The notes: generated from the sequence alone by a model not told the origin. Shown: positions 25,249 to 35,118, counted from the first letter of the stretch. The stretch is 64,000 nt of DNA from Euzebya sp051004735 (GCA_051004735.1 JBPCKA010000098.1:1-64000), one strand, 5' to 3'. Numbers and translations: made by a program.

Positions 25249-26255
25249 GCCGACACCTCATTACAACGAGTCGTTCCGGGCGGATACGCGCCGTCATACA
25301 GCAGGCAGGCCGCGGTGGTGGCGTTGGTCACGGGGGTCAGCAGGGGGTCCACCGAGGGGCAGTCCCCGAAGGCTTGGTCGCAACGTGGCGCGAAGCGGCA
25401 GCCTGGTGGCGGGGACAACAGGTTTGGCGGGAACCCGTCGATGCTGGCCAACTCGGTGGTATCAGCACTGATGACGCTGCGCAGCAGCCCCTGTGTGTAG
25501 GGATGTTTGGGCTCGGTGAACACCTCCTCGACAGGACCCAGTTCAACGACCCGTCCGGCATACATCACGGCCACCCGGTCACACGTCTCCGCTACGATCC
25601 CCAGGTTGTGGGTGATCAGGATCAGACCCAGATCCTCATCACGTCGTAACTGGTCCAGCAGATCAAGGATCTGGGCCTCGACGATGACGTCCAGGGCGGT
25701 GGTGGGCTCATCGGCGATGATCACCGAGGGGCCCATGACGACCCCCAGCGCGATCATGATGCGTTGCCGCATCCCTCCGGAAAACTCATGTGGATAGTTG
25801 TTGGCACGAGTGGGCGGGATGCCCATCTGGGCCAGCGCATCCCGTCCCATCTGCCTGGCCTCGTCCTTGCCGGTCCGCGGCCGGTGGGCACGGATGGCCT
25901 CGACAAAGTGGTCGCTGACCTTCATCAGCGGGTCAAGGCGTGTCATGGGCTCCTGAAAGACCAACGCCATGTCCTCGCCGCGGATCTTTCGCAGCCGACG
26001 GCTGGACATCTCCACCAGCTCCTCGCCGCGAAGCTTGACCGAACCTGCCAATCCCGCCCCCGCTGGCAGCAGTTGCATCAGCGCCCTGCCCATCGTGGTC
26101 TTACCGCAGCCGGACTCCCCCACCACGCCCAATGACTCACCCGCGGCCAGGTCGAAGCTGACCCCGTCAACCGCGTGCAGGGGACCTGACGGGGTGGCAT
26201 AGGCGACCCTCAGGCCACGGACCTCAAGGGCCACGTCGGCGGAAGGAGTGCTCAC
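25245..26255 (-). CDS. dppD: Oligopeptide/dipeptide ABC transporter ATP-binding protein (DppD/OppD-like)
   Basis: 336 residues, normal length. Start GTG overlaps the dppC stop by four bases. It has Walker A GESGCGKTT, signature FSGGMRQR, Walker B VIIADEPTTALD, and the C-terminal cysteine-containing motif PPGCRFAPRCD typical of peptide/nickel transporter ATPases. It forms a heterodimer with DppF beneath the DppB/DppC pore. Confidence 0.95.
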   Translation of the reverse strand: MSTPSADVALEVRGLRVAYATPSGPLHAVDGVSFDLAAGESLGVVGESGCGKTTMGRALMQLLPAGAGLAGSVKLRGEELVEMSSRRLRKIRGEDMALVFQEPMTRLDPLMKVSDHFVEAIRAHRPRTGKDEARQMGRDALAQMGIPPTRANNYPHEFSGGMRQRIMIALGVVMGPSVIIADEPTTALDVIVEAQILDLLDQLRRDEDLGLILITHNLGIVAETCDRVAVMYAGRVVELGPVEEVFTEPKHPYTQGLLRSVISADTTELASIDGFPPNLLSPPPGCRFAPRCDQAFGDCPSVDPLLTPVTNATTAACLLYDGAYPPGTTRCNEVSA

Positions 26256-27388
26256 TTGTTGCCCTCCCCCGACCCCGCGACATTGGGGGCGGCGTCGGCG
26301 TCCCGTGCGGTGGCATCACGATTGCCAGCCAGTCGGACGGCATCGCGGGCGCTGGCCTTGGCCTTGCCCCGGAACCCCTTGACACGCAGCAGGGGGTTGA
26401 TGATGTCGTTCAATCCCTCACCCATCAGACTCAAGCCCGTGACCAGCAATGTGATCGCCACCCCCGGCCAGAACGCGGTCCACCAAAACCCGCTGACCGA
26501 GTCGTTGATGCCCTGGGCCACGTCAAGGCCCCACTCGGCTGAGGGGAAGGTGATGCCGTAGCCCAAAAAGCCCAGTCCCGCCAGCGTCAGGACGGCGTCG
26601 GCCGCGTTGAGTGTGAACAGGACCGGGATGGAGGACACCACGTTGAAGAACACGTAACGCGACAGAATCGTGCGTCGCTTCGCACCCAGGGATCGCGCGG
26701 CCTCGACGAAGGGTTCCTCTTTGACGCTGAGGGTGTGGTTGCGGATGACCCGGAAATACTGGGGGACATAGACTGTGCCCACGCTGATGGCAGCGGGGAC
26801 GAAGGGGGCGTTGATGCCCAGACTCTCAAGTCTGGTCCGCAACACAAAGGCGATCATGATGGCCAGCAGCAGTGAGGGGAAGGCATAGACGGCGTCCATG
26901 ATCAACACCGTCACCCGGTCGAAGCGACCACCGATGTAGCCGCTGAACAGACCCAGGGGCACACCGATCACCATGGCGAACACGGTCGAGGCGATGACGA
27001 CCGCAAAAGCCACACGCGCCCCGATGATCACCCGACTGAGCACGTCGAAGCGACTGGCGGTCGTGCCGAACGGATGCTCGACGCTGGGCGCCTCACGCCG
27101 GGGGATCCGTTCCTCAGCCGTGGCCTGACAGGACCGATTGGCGGCGGTGTAGACCTCATCAGCGCAGTACTGGGCCTCCTGATACGGCGCGATGACCGGA
27201 GCGAAGACCGCCATCACCGCGAAGGCCAGAGTGATGATCGCCCCGGCGATGACCAGGTAGCGGGCGCCGGGGTTCGCCCGGTGCCAGGGACGCATGGCAT
27301 GCGCGAAACGCGCCCGGAAACCGGTCCCCCGGGGTCCGGGATCCACCGGGGCGGTGGGCAACACCTTCGGCGCTGCGACGTCGGTCAT
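26252..27388 (-). CDS. dppC: Oligopeptide/dipeptide ABC transporter permease (DppC/OppC-like)
   Basis: 378 residues, with AGGAGC upstream of the ATG. The OppC N-terminal cytoplasmic region precedes TM1 (VIAGAIITLAFAVMAVFAPV). Six helices are predicted, and the inner-membrane coupling loop EAARSLGAKRRTILSRYVF is intact. A loop with two Cys (YCADE...RSC) between TM1 and TM2 lies outside and may form a disulfide. An unusual 45-residue Arg/Ala/Asp-rich tail follows the last helix. It partners DppB. Confidence 0.94.
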   Translation of the reverse strand: MTDVAAPKVLPTAPVDPGPRGTGFRARFAHAMRPWHRANPGARYLVIAGAIITLAFAVMAVFAPVIAPYQEAQYCADEVYTAANRSCQATAEERIPRREAPSVEHPFGTTASRFDVLSRVIIGARVAFAVVIASTVFAMVIGVPLGLFSGYIGGRFDRVTVLIMDAVYAFPSLLLAIMIAFVLRTRLESLGINAPFVPAAISVGTVYVPQYFRVIRNHTLSVKEEPFVEAARSLGAKRRTILSRYVFFNVVSSIPVLFTLNAADAVLTLAGLGFLGYGITFPSAEWGLDVAQGINDSVSGFWWTAFWPGVAITLLVTGLSLMGEGLNDIINPLLRVKGFRGKAKASARDAVRLAGNRDATARDADAAPNVAGSGEGNK

Positions 27389-27410
27389 GTGGTGCTCCTG
27401 ACGGCGCGCA

Positions 27411-28442
27411 TCAGTACCGGACCCGTGGGTCGATCAGGCCGTTGAGGATGTCGATCAGCACGCTGACCCCCACGATCAGGATGGCAATGACGGTCACCAG
27501 TCCCTGGACTCCGACGTAATCGCGGGTGTTGATGAAGTCGACGAGTTTGGTGCCCATGCCCGGCCACGAGAAGGTGGTCTCGGTCAGGATCGCCCCACCC
27601 AGCAGCAGGGAGAATTGGAGTCCCATGATCGTGATGACCGGTACCAGGGCGTTCTTGAAGGCATGTCGAAACAGCACCGGGCGGTTCCCCACGCCGCGCG
27701 CGTAGGCGGACTCCACGTAGTCGGCTCGCAGTGTCTGAAGCATGTTCACGCGGACCAGGCGGATGAATACCCCACTGATCACCAGTCCCAGCGTCACCCC
27801 GGGCAGTATCAGGTGCTGCAGGGCGGTCCAGGCGAACTCGGTATTGCCCGCCAGAAGTCCGTCGAGCACATAGAAGCCGGTGGGGCCGTTGACCTGGGCG
27901 ATCCGCGCGGAGATCCGGTTGCCAGTCGGCAGCCACCCCAACCAGTTGCTGAAGACCAGCTGGGCCTGGATGCCCAGCCAAAACACCGGAATGCTGAAGA
28001 CGACGATCCCGAACAGACGTGCGCCGGCGTCCGCGGGGGTGTCGCGGAAGCGAGCGGACACCGCTCCGATGATGATGCCCAAAGGGATCGCGACCAACAT
28101 TGCCACGATGGTCAACTCCAGCGTGGCTGGCAACAGGTCCCCGATCAGCGCGCTGACCGGCCGCGGGTCCGTCACAGGCTGGCCGAAATCACCCCGCAGG
28201 ATTCCGGTCAGGTAGTCGATGTACTGCTGCCAGATCGGAGCGTCCAAGCCGGAGGCGGCGCGCAGCTGCTCGATGCGGGCCGGCGTCGCGCGACCACCGA
28301 AGGCCGCCGTGACTGGGTCACCAGGCAACACTCGTAGCAGCAGGAACAGCAGGGTCAAGAGCAACAGCAGGAACAGGGGGGCCAAGGCCAGTCGTACCGC
28401 CATGTAGCGGCCCAGGCTGGACCCGCCTTTGGAAGATGCCAC
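27411..28442 (-). CDS. dppB: Oligopeptide/dipeptide ABC transporter permease (DppB/OppB-like)
   Basis: 343 residues from a GTG at 28442. The first helix (LALAPLFLLLLLTLLFLLLR) is followed by VLPGDP, the standard DppB beginning. The coupling loop ESAYARGVGNRPVLFRHAFK and the GAILTETTFSWPGMG motif are both clear. Six transmembrane helices. A 22-bp gap separates it from dppC. A 143-bp gap with a strong stem-loop separates it from the binding-protein gene. Confidence 0.95.
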   Translation of the reverse strand: MASSKGGSSLGRYMAVRLALAPLFLLLLLTLLFLLLRVLPGDPVTAAFGGRATPARIEQLRAASGLDAPIWQQYIDYLTGILRGDFGQPVTDPRPVSALIGDLLPATLELTIVAMLVAIPLGIIIGAVSARFRDTPADAGARLFGIVVFSIPVFWLGIQAQLVFSNWLGWLPTGNRISARIAQVNGPTGFYVLDGLLAGNTEFAWTALQHLILPGVTLGLVISGVFIRLVRVNMLQTLRADYVESAYARGVGNRPVLFRHAFKNALVPVITIMGLQFSLLLGGAILTETTFSWPGMGTKLVDFINTRDYVGVQGLVTVIAILIVGVSVLIDILNGLIDPRVRY

Positions 28443-28529
28443 GTCACGCTCCGCACAAGATCGACGGACCCGGTCAGCCCGCAGTGCCGATTGACCCGAG
28501 GATAGGGCCCCGAGGACTACGACATTGTG

Positions 28530-28567
28530 CCAGCGGCCGGGCTCCCCTGGGGGAACCCGGCCGCTGG
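28530..28567 (-). promoter_or_regulatory. Strong intercistronic stem-loop between dppA and dppB
   Basis: CCAGCGGCCGGG (28530-28541) pairs perfectly with CCCGGCCGCTGG (28556-28567): a 12-bp GC-rich stem with a 14-nt loop, starting about 18 bp after the dppA stop. There is no T-run on the minus strand. It is more likely an mRNA-stabilising or partial-termination hairpin that keeps the binding protein more abundant than the membrane parts. Confidence 0.6.
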
Positions 28568-28585
28568 ATGGCTAAAAGATGGGGC

Positions 28586-30298
28586 CTACTGCAGTCCCAG
28601 AACGTAGAACCAGGTCTGCTGCGCCGCGGTCACGGTGTCCTCCACGCCGGTGACCCGGTCGCTGTAGAAGGCCTTCTGACCCTCGGCATACAGCGGGATG
28701 AACGGCATGTCGGTCGCCGCAAGCTGCTGGATCTCATCGAAGATGGCCGCTCGGGCGTCCTCGTCGGTCTCCTGCTGCTCATCGGTGATCAGCTGGTCCA
28801 TCTCGTCGGACCCGTAGAAACCGATGAAGGTGTCGACGGAGTCGTAGAACGGCTCGATGTAGTCGTCGGGGTCCAGGTAGTCGGGGTACCAACCCAGCAG
28901 ATAGGCGCCGTAGGTGCCGGTATTGAGGTTGCTGGAGTACTCCGTGGCCCAGTCCGAGGACATGGTGGTCACGTTGAACAGACCGGACTCGTTAAGTGAC
29001 CGGGCGATGGTCTCGGCCACGTCGGCCTCGGTGTCGCCGTACTTGTTCAGCGGGTACCACAGGTCGAACTCGATGGGTGTGTCGGTCAGCTCGGGGGTCT
29101 CCAGGTCGGAGATGTAGTCGGCGCTGGCAGAGAAGGTCGAGGGGATCATGCTGAACAACGGGACAGCCTGGCCGTCAAAGACCTCATCGGAGATGCGCTG
29201 GCGGTCGATGGTCGTGGCGATTGCCTGGCGCACAGCCGGGTCATCGAAGGGAGGCTGTGTCACGTCCAGGACGATGTAGCGGGTGCGCCCACCGTCCACG
29301 ATCAGCTGCTGCAGGCCATCCTCACCCTCAAGGCCGGCGGCCTCGGTCGGACCGAAGTCGTTGACGACCATGTCGATCTCGCCTGCGGCCAGGGCGTTGC
29401 GCATCTGGGCGGAGTCCTCGAAGAAGGACACCCGCACCGTGCCGATCGCGGGAGCGTCTCCCCAGAAGTCGTCGTAGCGCTCCAGGGTCATCGACACGCC
29501 GGGCTGGTAGTCGGTCAGCTGGTAGGGACCGGTGCCGACGATGGTGTCCTGGGTCAGGAAGCCATCAGCTTCGGCGCGCTGGGTCTCAGCGCCCTCATCA
29601 GCGTCATCGGCGGCAATTGCTGAGTCGGGGGCAGAGTAGGCGTCGGAGTCACTCGGCAGGATCGAGGCCACGGTGTAGTTCAGCCGTGACAGGAAGGTCG
29701 AGTTGGCCTCGCTGATCGTGATGACGACCTCGGTCGGGCTGGTGGCCTCGATGCTCTCGATGGAGTTGATCAGGAACGAGGCGCCGTCGGGATGGTTGAT
29801 GTCCAGCGAGCGGTTCAGCGAGAACACCACGTCCTCGGAGTCAAAGTCGCTGCCGTCCTGGAAGGTCACGCCCTCACGCAAGGTGAAGGTGTAGGTCAGA
29901 CCGTCCTCGGAGATGTCCCACTCGGTTGCAAGACCGGGGCCCACCTCACTGGATCCCGGGCCGAACTCGACCAGGCGGTTGGTGGTGTTGAACAGAATGT
30001 CCGAAGCGAACTTCTCATACACGTCAGCCGGGTCGATCGAGGATGGCATTTCGGTGGTGCCGAACACCAGGACCTCATCACCTCCGGCGGGTGCGTCTGC
30101 CGGGGCATCGTCGGTCGTGGGCTCATCGGCCGGTTCGTCCGCGGATGTCGCGTCATCGGCGGTCGGCTCGTCAGCTGCTGTGGTCCCGTCGTCGGTGGTG
30201 GTGTCCTCACCGGTCGAACCGCCACCGCAGGCGGTTGAAAGCAGCGCCAACACGGCGATCAGCGCCAGCAGGCGCAGCAGGCTAAAGGGTGCGCGCAT
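28586..30298 (-). CDS. dppA: Peptide-binding lipoprotein of the Dpp/Opp transporter (SBP family 5)
   Basis: 570 residues with AAGGGAGG before the ATG. Signal peptide and lipobox LSTAC end near residue 24. A low-complexity acidic linker (Asp/Glu/Thr/Ala/Pro, about 27-68) follows, then the type II SBP_bac_5 fold (FGTTEMPSSIDPADVYEKFA; WDISEDGLTYTFTLREGVTF). The mature protein sits on the outer face of the membrane and captures oligopeptides, possibly nickel complexes or other ligands of this family. It is the first gene of a five-gene operon that also holds dppB, dppC, dppD and dppF. Confidence 0.93.
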   Translation of the reverse strand: MRAPFSLLRLLALIAVLALLSTACGGGSTGEDTTTDDGTTAADEPTADDATSADEPADEPTTDDAPADAPAGGDEVLVFGTTEMPSSIDPADVYEKFASDILFNTTNRLVEFGPGSSEVGPGLATEWDISEDGLTYTFTLREGVTFQDGSDFDSEDVVFSLNRSLDINHPDGASFLINSIESIEATSPTEVVITISEANSTFLSRLNYTVASILPSDSDAYSAPDSAIAADDADEGAETQRAEADGFLTQDTIVGTGPYQLTDYQPGVSMTLERYDDFWGDAPAIGTVRVSFFEDSAQMRNALAAGEIDMVVNDFGPTEAAGLEGEDGLQQLIVDGGRTRYIVLDVTQPPFDDPAVRQAIATTIDRQRISDEVFDGQAVPLFSMIPSTFSASADYISDLETPELTDTPIEFDLWYPLNKYGDTEADVAETIARSLNESGLFNVTTMSSDWATEYSSNLNTGTYGAYLLGWYPDYLDPDDYIEPFYDSVDTFIGFYGSDEMDQLITDEQQETDEDARAAIFDEIQQLAATDMPFIPLYAEGQKAFYSDRVTGVEDTVTAAQQTWFYVLGLQ

Positions 30299-30401
30299 AA
30301 GGGTTTCCTCCCTTGAAAGTGGTCAAGATCGCGCCCTGCCCTGGGGAGCGGGCGCGTGCCATCGGATCACCTAACCCGACAGGGGCGAGATACTAGGGCA
30401 A

Positions 30402-30421
30402 CCAACGACCGTTGTCGTTGG
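30402..30421. promoter_or_regulatory. Perfect palindrome in the dppA/moxR divergent region
   Basis: CCAACGAC-CGTT-GTCGTTGG, 8-bp arms with a 4-bp centre, lies 104 bp upstream of the dppA ATG. A possible dppA -10 box (TAGTAT on the minus strand, 30394-30389) lies just downstream, so a bound repressor would overlap the -35 region. It may also influence moxR on the other strand. The remaining DNA of this 306-bp gap shows nothing else clear. Confidence 0.4.
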
Positions 30422-30604
30422 ATTCTGGAAACAGCGTGGAACCGTCCGTGGCAGAGAGGATTCACCGTCGAGTCGGCCCACTCCTGCACCGATCCGTGAT
30501 CGGACCGACAGATTTTGCGGGTCCAGACGGATGACATCACCCGTCGCCGCGGGGGCAAAGACGTGGCAGGGTTGCAGCAAGACAGATCGAGGAGACACGA
30601 ACCA

Positions 30605-31570
30605 GTGGCAAACGGGCAGGTTGCACCGGCAGTGGACGCCGTGGCGGGAACGTACACAGCCATCGAGTCGAACGTGGCCCGGGCCATCCAGGGCAAGCCG
30701 GAGGTCATCCGTCTGGCGCTGATCGCCATGCTGGCCGAGGGACATCTTCTGATCGAGGACGTTCCCGGCGTCGGAAAGACCCTCCTGGCAAAGGCCATCG
30801 CCAAGTCCGTCGCCTGCTCGGTCAGGCGCGTGCAGTTCACACCGGACCTTCTTCCCAGCGACATCACCGGCACCACGGTCTACAACGCCGAAAGCCACGA
30901 CTGGGAGTTCAAACCAGGCGCCGTGTTCGCCAACATCGTCCTTGGTGATGAAATCAACAGGGCCGGACCCAAGACGCAGTCGGCTCTGCTTGAGGCAATG
31001 GAAGAACGCACGGTGTCAGTCGACGGCACCACCCACACGCTGGCGGCGCCGTTCATGGTCATGGCCACGCAGAACCCGATCGAGTTGGAGGGCACCTATC
31101 CACTGCCCGAGGCGCAACGCGACCGGTTCATGATGAAGATCACCATCGGCTATCCCGCCGTGGAGGCTGAACTGGCCGTGTTGAACACCCACGGATCCGG
31201 CGATGCGGCCGCGACCTTGCAGCCGGTGGCATCGGCGCAGGACGTCGCCCAACTGATCGAGACGGTGAAGCACCTCCACACAGCCGACGCGCTGAAGCGC
31301 TACATCGTCGACGTCGTTCGCGCCACCCGTGAGCACCGCTCGGTGGAGTTGGGCTGTTCGCCGCGGGCAGGTCTGGCACTGCTCCGTGCCGCTCGCGCCG
31401 CGGCCGCCACCACTGCCCGGGACTATGTGGTGCCAGATGACGTCAAGGCATTGGCCATCAGTGTGCTGTCTCACCGCCTGATCCTGTCCCCCGATGCACA
31501 GATGAGCGGGATCACCGCAGAGACCGTGATCTCCGATGTGATCGGCGCCGTCCCGATCCCTCAGCGGTAG
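30605..31570 (+). CDS. MoxR-family AAA+ ATPase
   Basis: 321 residues from a GTG at 30605, with GAGGAG nine bases upstream; the frame is open further upstream but without a better start. Walker A EDVPGVGKT, Walker B NIVLGDEINRA and sensor region MATQNPIELEGTYPLPEAQ are typical of MoxR. The helical lid domain follows at about 230-320. MoxR proteins act as chaperone-like ATPases that help mature partner proteins, which are usually encoded beside DUF58 and transglutaminase genes as here. The stop codon overlaps the next start by one base. Confidence 0.93.
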   Translation: MANGQVAPAVDAVAGTYTAIESNVARAIQGKPEVIRLALIAMLAEGHLLIEDVPGVGKTLLAKAIAKSVACSVRRVQFTPDLLPSDITGTTVYNAESHDWEFKPGAVFANIVLGDEINRAGPKTQSALLEAMEERTVSVDGTTHTLAAPFMVMATQNPIELEGTYPLPEAQRDRFMMKITIGYPAVEAELAVLNTHGSGDAAATLQPVASAQDVAQLIETVKHLHTADALKRYIVDVVRATREHRSVELGCSPRAGLALLRAARAAAATTARDYVVPDDVKALAISVLSHRLILSPDAQMSGITAETVISDVIGAVPIPQR

Positions 31571-32805
31571 TGGTCACCAGCCGCGGCATCACCCTGCTGG
31601 CCGCAGCCGTCCTGGCCTGGCTGGCCGGCAGGACGCTGGGAATCGGGGAGTTGTACGCGGTGGCGGTCGCCGCTGCCGCCGTGGTGGGGCTGGGCGTGCT
31701 GTACGTCCGTCTGACCACCAGTTCGGTGTCAGCCAGGCGGCAAGTCGCCACCCAGCGGGTCGTGGCCGGCGCGAACCTGGATGCGCTGGTTGAGCTGCGC
31801 AACGACGCACGCCTGCCCTCACCCACCTTGCTGATCAGCGAGAACTTGCCCGGCGCGATGGCCGCAGCCGGTCATACCGAGCGCGGGGAGGCCAGGTTCG
31901 TGGTGGGCGGACTGGGGCCCGGGCGCGTGGCGTCCGCCCGGTACACCGCCATCGCCACGACCCGTGGCCGTTACCAACTGGGCCCCGTGAAGGTCCGCGT
32001 TCGCGATCCCTTCGGCGTTGCAGAGCGGACCCGCCGCTACACCCAGACACACGACGTGCTGGTGTATCCCCGGATCGAGCCGCTGCCCGCTGCACCCGTG
32101 CGGGGTGCCCACATGGGTTCGGGCAGTTCCGACACACGTCGGGTGTTTTCGACCGGCGATGACTTCTACACGATGCGCGAATACGTCAACGGCGACGACC
32201 TACGCCGGGTCCACTGGCCCTCCACTGCTCATCGTCAGACACTGATGGTGCGTCAGATGGAGCAACCCTGGCAGGCACACGCCACCGTGTACCTGGACGC
32301 CCGCCGGGTCGCCCATGGGACCGGCCCCACGGGAACATTGGAGAAGGCGGTGTCCGTTGCCGCATCGATGGTCTACCACCTGGCCGATGCGGGCTACGCG
32401 ATGCGATTGGTCACCGACGGGACCGCGGGCCGCATCGGTCCGCAGTCATGGGAAAGCGCACTGGACAAGTTGGCCATCCTGGAACCAAGTGAGAACGCCG
32501 GGCTGGCCCCCTCCGTTGCGGCTGCCCGTGGCGGCGAAGGACTCTTCGTCGGGATCCTCGGCGTCCCGTCGGGCCGCGAGGATCTGGCCAGCCACCCCGA
32601 CATGCGATCGCTGTTCGGGGTCCGGGGGTTCGGACAGCGGATGGCTCTGGTCGTGTCGCAGTCCGGTGACCCACGCGGAAGTCTGATGGCCGCGCTGTTG
32701 CGCGGCGCCGGGTGGCAGGCAACCACCGTTGCACCGTCCCAACCGTTGACTGCGGCATGGCAGGAACTGACCCGACCCGCCATCCGGCGAGGAGCAGCGG
32801 TCTGA
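31570..32805 (+). CDS. DUF58 domain protein
   Basis: 411 residues. The GTG start shares a base with the moxR stop (TAGTG), so translation is coupled. Two N-terminal transmembrane helices (about 5-45) are followed by a beta-rich stretch. The DUF58 core contains REYVNGDDLRRVHWPSTAH, the family signature, within a von Willebrand A-like fold. The family is a usual partner of MoxR ATPases and membrane transglutaminases. The complex is thought to act on the cell envelope but the substrate is unknown. Confidence 0.9.
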   Translation: MVTSRGITLLAAAVLAWLAGRTLGIGELYAVAVAAAAVVGLGVLYVRLTTSSVSARRQVATQRVVAGANLDALVELRNDARLPSPTLLISENLPGAMAAAGHTERGEARFVVGGLGPGRVASARYTAIATTRGRYQLGPVKVRVRDPFGVAERTRRYTQTHDVLVYPRIEPLPAAPVRGAHMGSGSSDTRRVFSTGDDFYTMREYVNGDDLRRVHWPSTAHRQTLMVRQMEQPWQAHATVYLDARRVAHGTGPTGTLEKAVSVAASMVYHLADAGYAMRLVTDGTAGRIGPQSWESALDKLAILEPSENAGLAPSVAAARGGEGLFVGILGVPSGREDLASHPDMRSLFGVRGFGQRMALVVSQSGDPRGSLMAALLRGAGWQATTVAPSQPLTAAWQELTRPAIRRGAAV

Positions 32806-35111
32806 TGAGTGCCACCATCACCCGACCCCGGCCGTCGACCCAATCTCCGGTCCCGCACGATGACCACTCCCCTGCCACCCCGCCGCAGGCACGCCCCCTG
32901 GTCAGTGATGATCTGCTGACACTGGCGTTGGGTCTGCTGATGCTCGCGGCGATCGTGCCATTGCGAAGCGTCTTCATCGGTGCCGAGTGGGTGCGGCCGG
33001 TCATCGGCGGGGTGATTCTCAGCCTGGGAATCGGCTGGGGCGCCCGACGGCTTGGCGTAGGGCCCATCACCCACCTGGTGATGACCACGATCAGCCTGTT
33101 GATCTTCATCACCATTGCCTTCCTGCCGACCACCGCAATCGGCGGACTCCTCCCGACCGCGACCACCCTCTCGTCGCTGAGAGACCTGTTCCTGCGCGGG
33201 CTGGAACTGGTCGAACTGCGGCCTTCACCGACGTTCGCAGAGGCCGGTCTGCTGCTACTGGCAGTCAGCGGGACCTGGATCGTCAGCTATCTGGCAGATG
33301 GGATGCTGTTCGTCCTGCGCTCACCCCTAAAGGCCATCGCCTGCGCACTGGTCATGTGGGCCGTCCCCCTGGCCGTTGCGCCGACGTCCTCCTCGATCAC
33401 GCTTCCCGCCGCCGCGATCCTGGGTGCCAGCGCGGTGATGATGCTGCTGGGAAACGCTCTGTTCACCGGCTCCTACGGCGTGCGGGTCACCGCTCCCGGT
33501 CAGGACGGCCGACCCCGGTCGGCGCCAGTCATTCCGCTGCCGGGCTGGACGCTGGCCGTGGCCGCAGTCGTCGTCGGTCTGGTCTTCGCCTCGATTCTTC
33601 CCGGGTTCACCGACGACCCGTTGTATGCGGCCCGCGGTGGGACGGGCACAACGATCACGACCAACCCGATCGTCGACATCCGCAAGCGGTTGGTGGCCAG
33701 CAACACCGGCCCGGTGATCCTGGTGAACTCACCCCGCCCCATCTACCTTCGCACCACGGCCCTGGACCGCTATGACTCCGACGAGCAGTGGACCGCAGGC
33801 ACGATCAGCGGGCAACGGGTCTCCGGGGTGGTGGATAGTCCCCCACCGGTGCCGGTTGAACGGGTGGAGGTCGGCGTCGAGATCGCGCCCAATATCGAGG
33901 GTGGTGCGGTGCTGGCACCGGCCCCCTATCAGCCCATCATCGTCAGCGGTCCCAAGGCCGAGGTCCTGCGATATGACCGCCGGTCCTCGACGCTGACCGT
34001 GCCAGGCGACGCGACCCTTGTCGCGGGGGATAGCTATGTGGTCGAGGCGGCCATTCCACAACCGACCGCCGATGCCCTGCGCACGATAGCCGCACCCGGC
34101 CCAGGCACCGCCAACACGGAGTTGCCGGCCAATGTGCCTGCCGAGGTCAGCGCCCTGTCCCGCCAGATCGTCGATCAGGCCGGAGCGGTGAGCATGTTCG
34201 ACCAGGCGCTGGCGGTGCAGAACGTGTTGCGGACCTGGACCTACTCCACTCAGCCTGACTCGGGGCTGGGAGCAACGGCGATGCTGCAGTTCATCAACTC
34301 GCAGACGGGCTACTGCGAGCAGTTCGCAGGCACCATGGCGGTCATGCTGCGGACACTGGGGATTCCCGCGCGACTGGCTGTCGGCTATACCCCGGGAACA
34401 TTGCAGGCGGACGGTCGCTGGGAGGTCACCAACGGCAACGCGCATGCCTGGGTGGAGGTCAACTTCGGCGAGTCGGGCTGGATTCCGTTCGAGCCCACAC
34501 CTCGCACAGACGGCAATGTGTTGGTGACCAGTGCGACGGCGGTCGTGCCCAGCCAGACCCAGGCGCAACAGCAGGGACTGGACAGCGGTCCGGGCGTGGA
34601 GCCCGTGGGTCCTGGGGATCTGAGCTCGTTGCTGAACCAGCCGCAGTCGCTGCCCAGTCAGGACCCCTTCGCCCTGGAGCCGGGCGCGTCAAGTGGTTCT
34701 GGTGACAGTGGCGGTGGCGTGGGCTGGGCCCTGGTGCTGGTCCTGCTGGGCGTGGCCGGCGTCGGAGGCGTCGTGCTGGTGCGGTCCCGCGAGACGATCG
34801 ATACCGCCGCCCCGCCTGCGCAGCGCATCCTGACGGCCAAGCGTCGCGTCGAGCTGGTGGGTCGAGCCGTGGGCCGTCCGCGTCACCCGGCCGAGACCGA
34901 TGAGGAGTACTGCGCCCGTATCGCCGATGGCAGCCGAGCTGGGATGACGTTGGCACGCCCGGCCACCCGGGCCGTCTATGCGCCCGCCGTCACCCGTGAG
35001 GAGGCTGGCGAAGCCGAGTCCGCCGGCAAGGTCCTGTCCCACCGGTTGACGGTGGACCTCCCCGCGTGGCGCAAAGCACTGGTCCGTGCCCGCACCGTTC
35101 TGGGCCGCTGA
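32805..35111 (+). CDS. Transglutaminase-like membrane protein (TgpA family)
   Basis: 768 residues; the ATG at 32805 overlaps the DUF58 stop (TGATG). The N-terminus has about six transmembrane helices (about 35-260), then an extracytoplasmic region with the transglutaminase-like core: Cys504 in QTGYCEQFAGT, His547 in GNAHAWVEV, and Glu563 in PFEPTP, where the classical triad has Asp. One more helix (about 645-665) and a cytoplasmic C-terminal domain (DUF4129-like position) finish the protein. It is the third gene of the moxR-DUF58-tgpA set, expected to act outside the membrane on proteins or cell-wall material. Confidence 0.9.
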   Translation: MSATITRPRPSTQSPVPHDDHSPATPPQARPLVSDDLLTLALGLLMLAAIVPLRSVFIGAEWVRPVIGGVILSLGIGWGARRLGVGPITHLVMTTISLLIFITIAFLPTTAIGGLLPTATTLSSLRDLFLRGLELVELRPSPTFAEAGLLLLAVSGTWIVSYLADGMLFVLRSPLKAIACALVMWAVPLAVAPTSSSITLPAAAILGASAVMMLLGNALFTGSYGVRVTAPGQDGRPRSAPVIPLPGWTLAVAAVVVGLVFASILPGFTDDPLYAARGGTGTTITTNPIVDIRKRLVASNTGPVILVNSPRPIYLRTTALDRYDSDEQWTAGTISGQRVSGVVDSPPPVPVERVEVGVEIAPNIEGGAVLAPAPYQPIIVSGPKAEVLRYDRRSSTLTVPGDATLVAGDSYVVEAAIPQPTADALRTIAAPGPGTANTELPANVPAEVSALSRQIVDQAGAVSMFDQALAVQNVLRTWTYSTQPDSGLGATAMLQFINSQTGYCEQFAGTMAVMLRTLGIPARLAVGYTPGTLQADGRWEVTNGNAHAWVEVNFGESGWIPFEPTPRTDGNVLVTSATAVVPSQTQAQQQGLDSGPGVEPVGPGDLSSLLNQPQSLPSQDPFALEPGASSGSGDSGGGVGWALVLVLLGVAGVGGVVLVRSRETIDTAAPPAQRILTAKRRVELVGRAVGRPRHPAETDEEYCARIADGSRAGMTLARPATRAVYAPAVTREEAGEAESAGKVLSHRLTVDLPAWRKALVRARTVLGR

Positions 35112-35118
35112 GTCGAGG

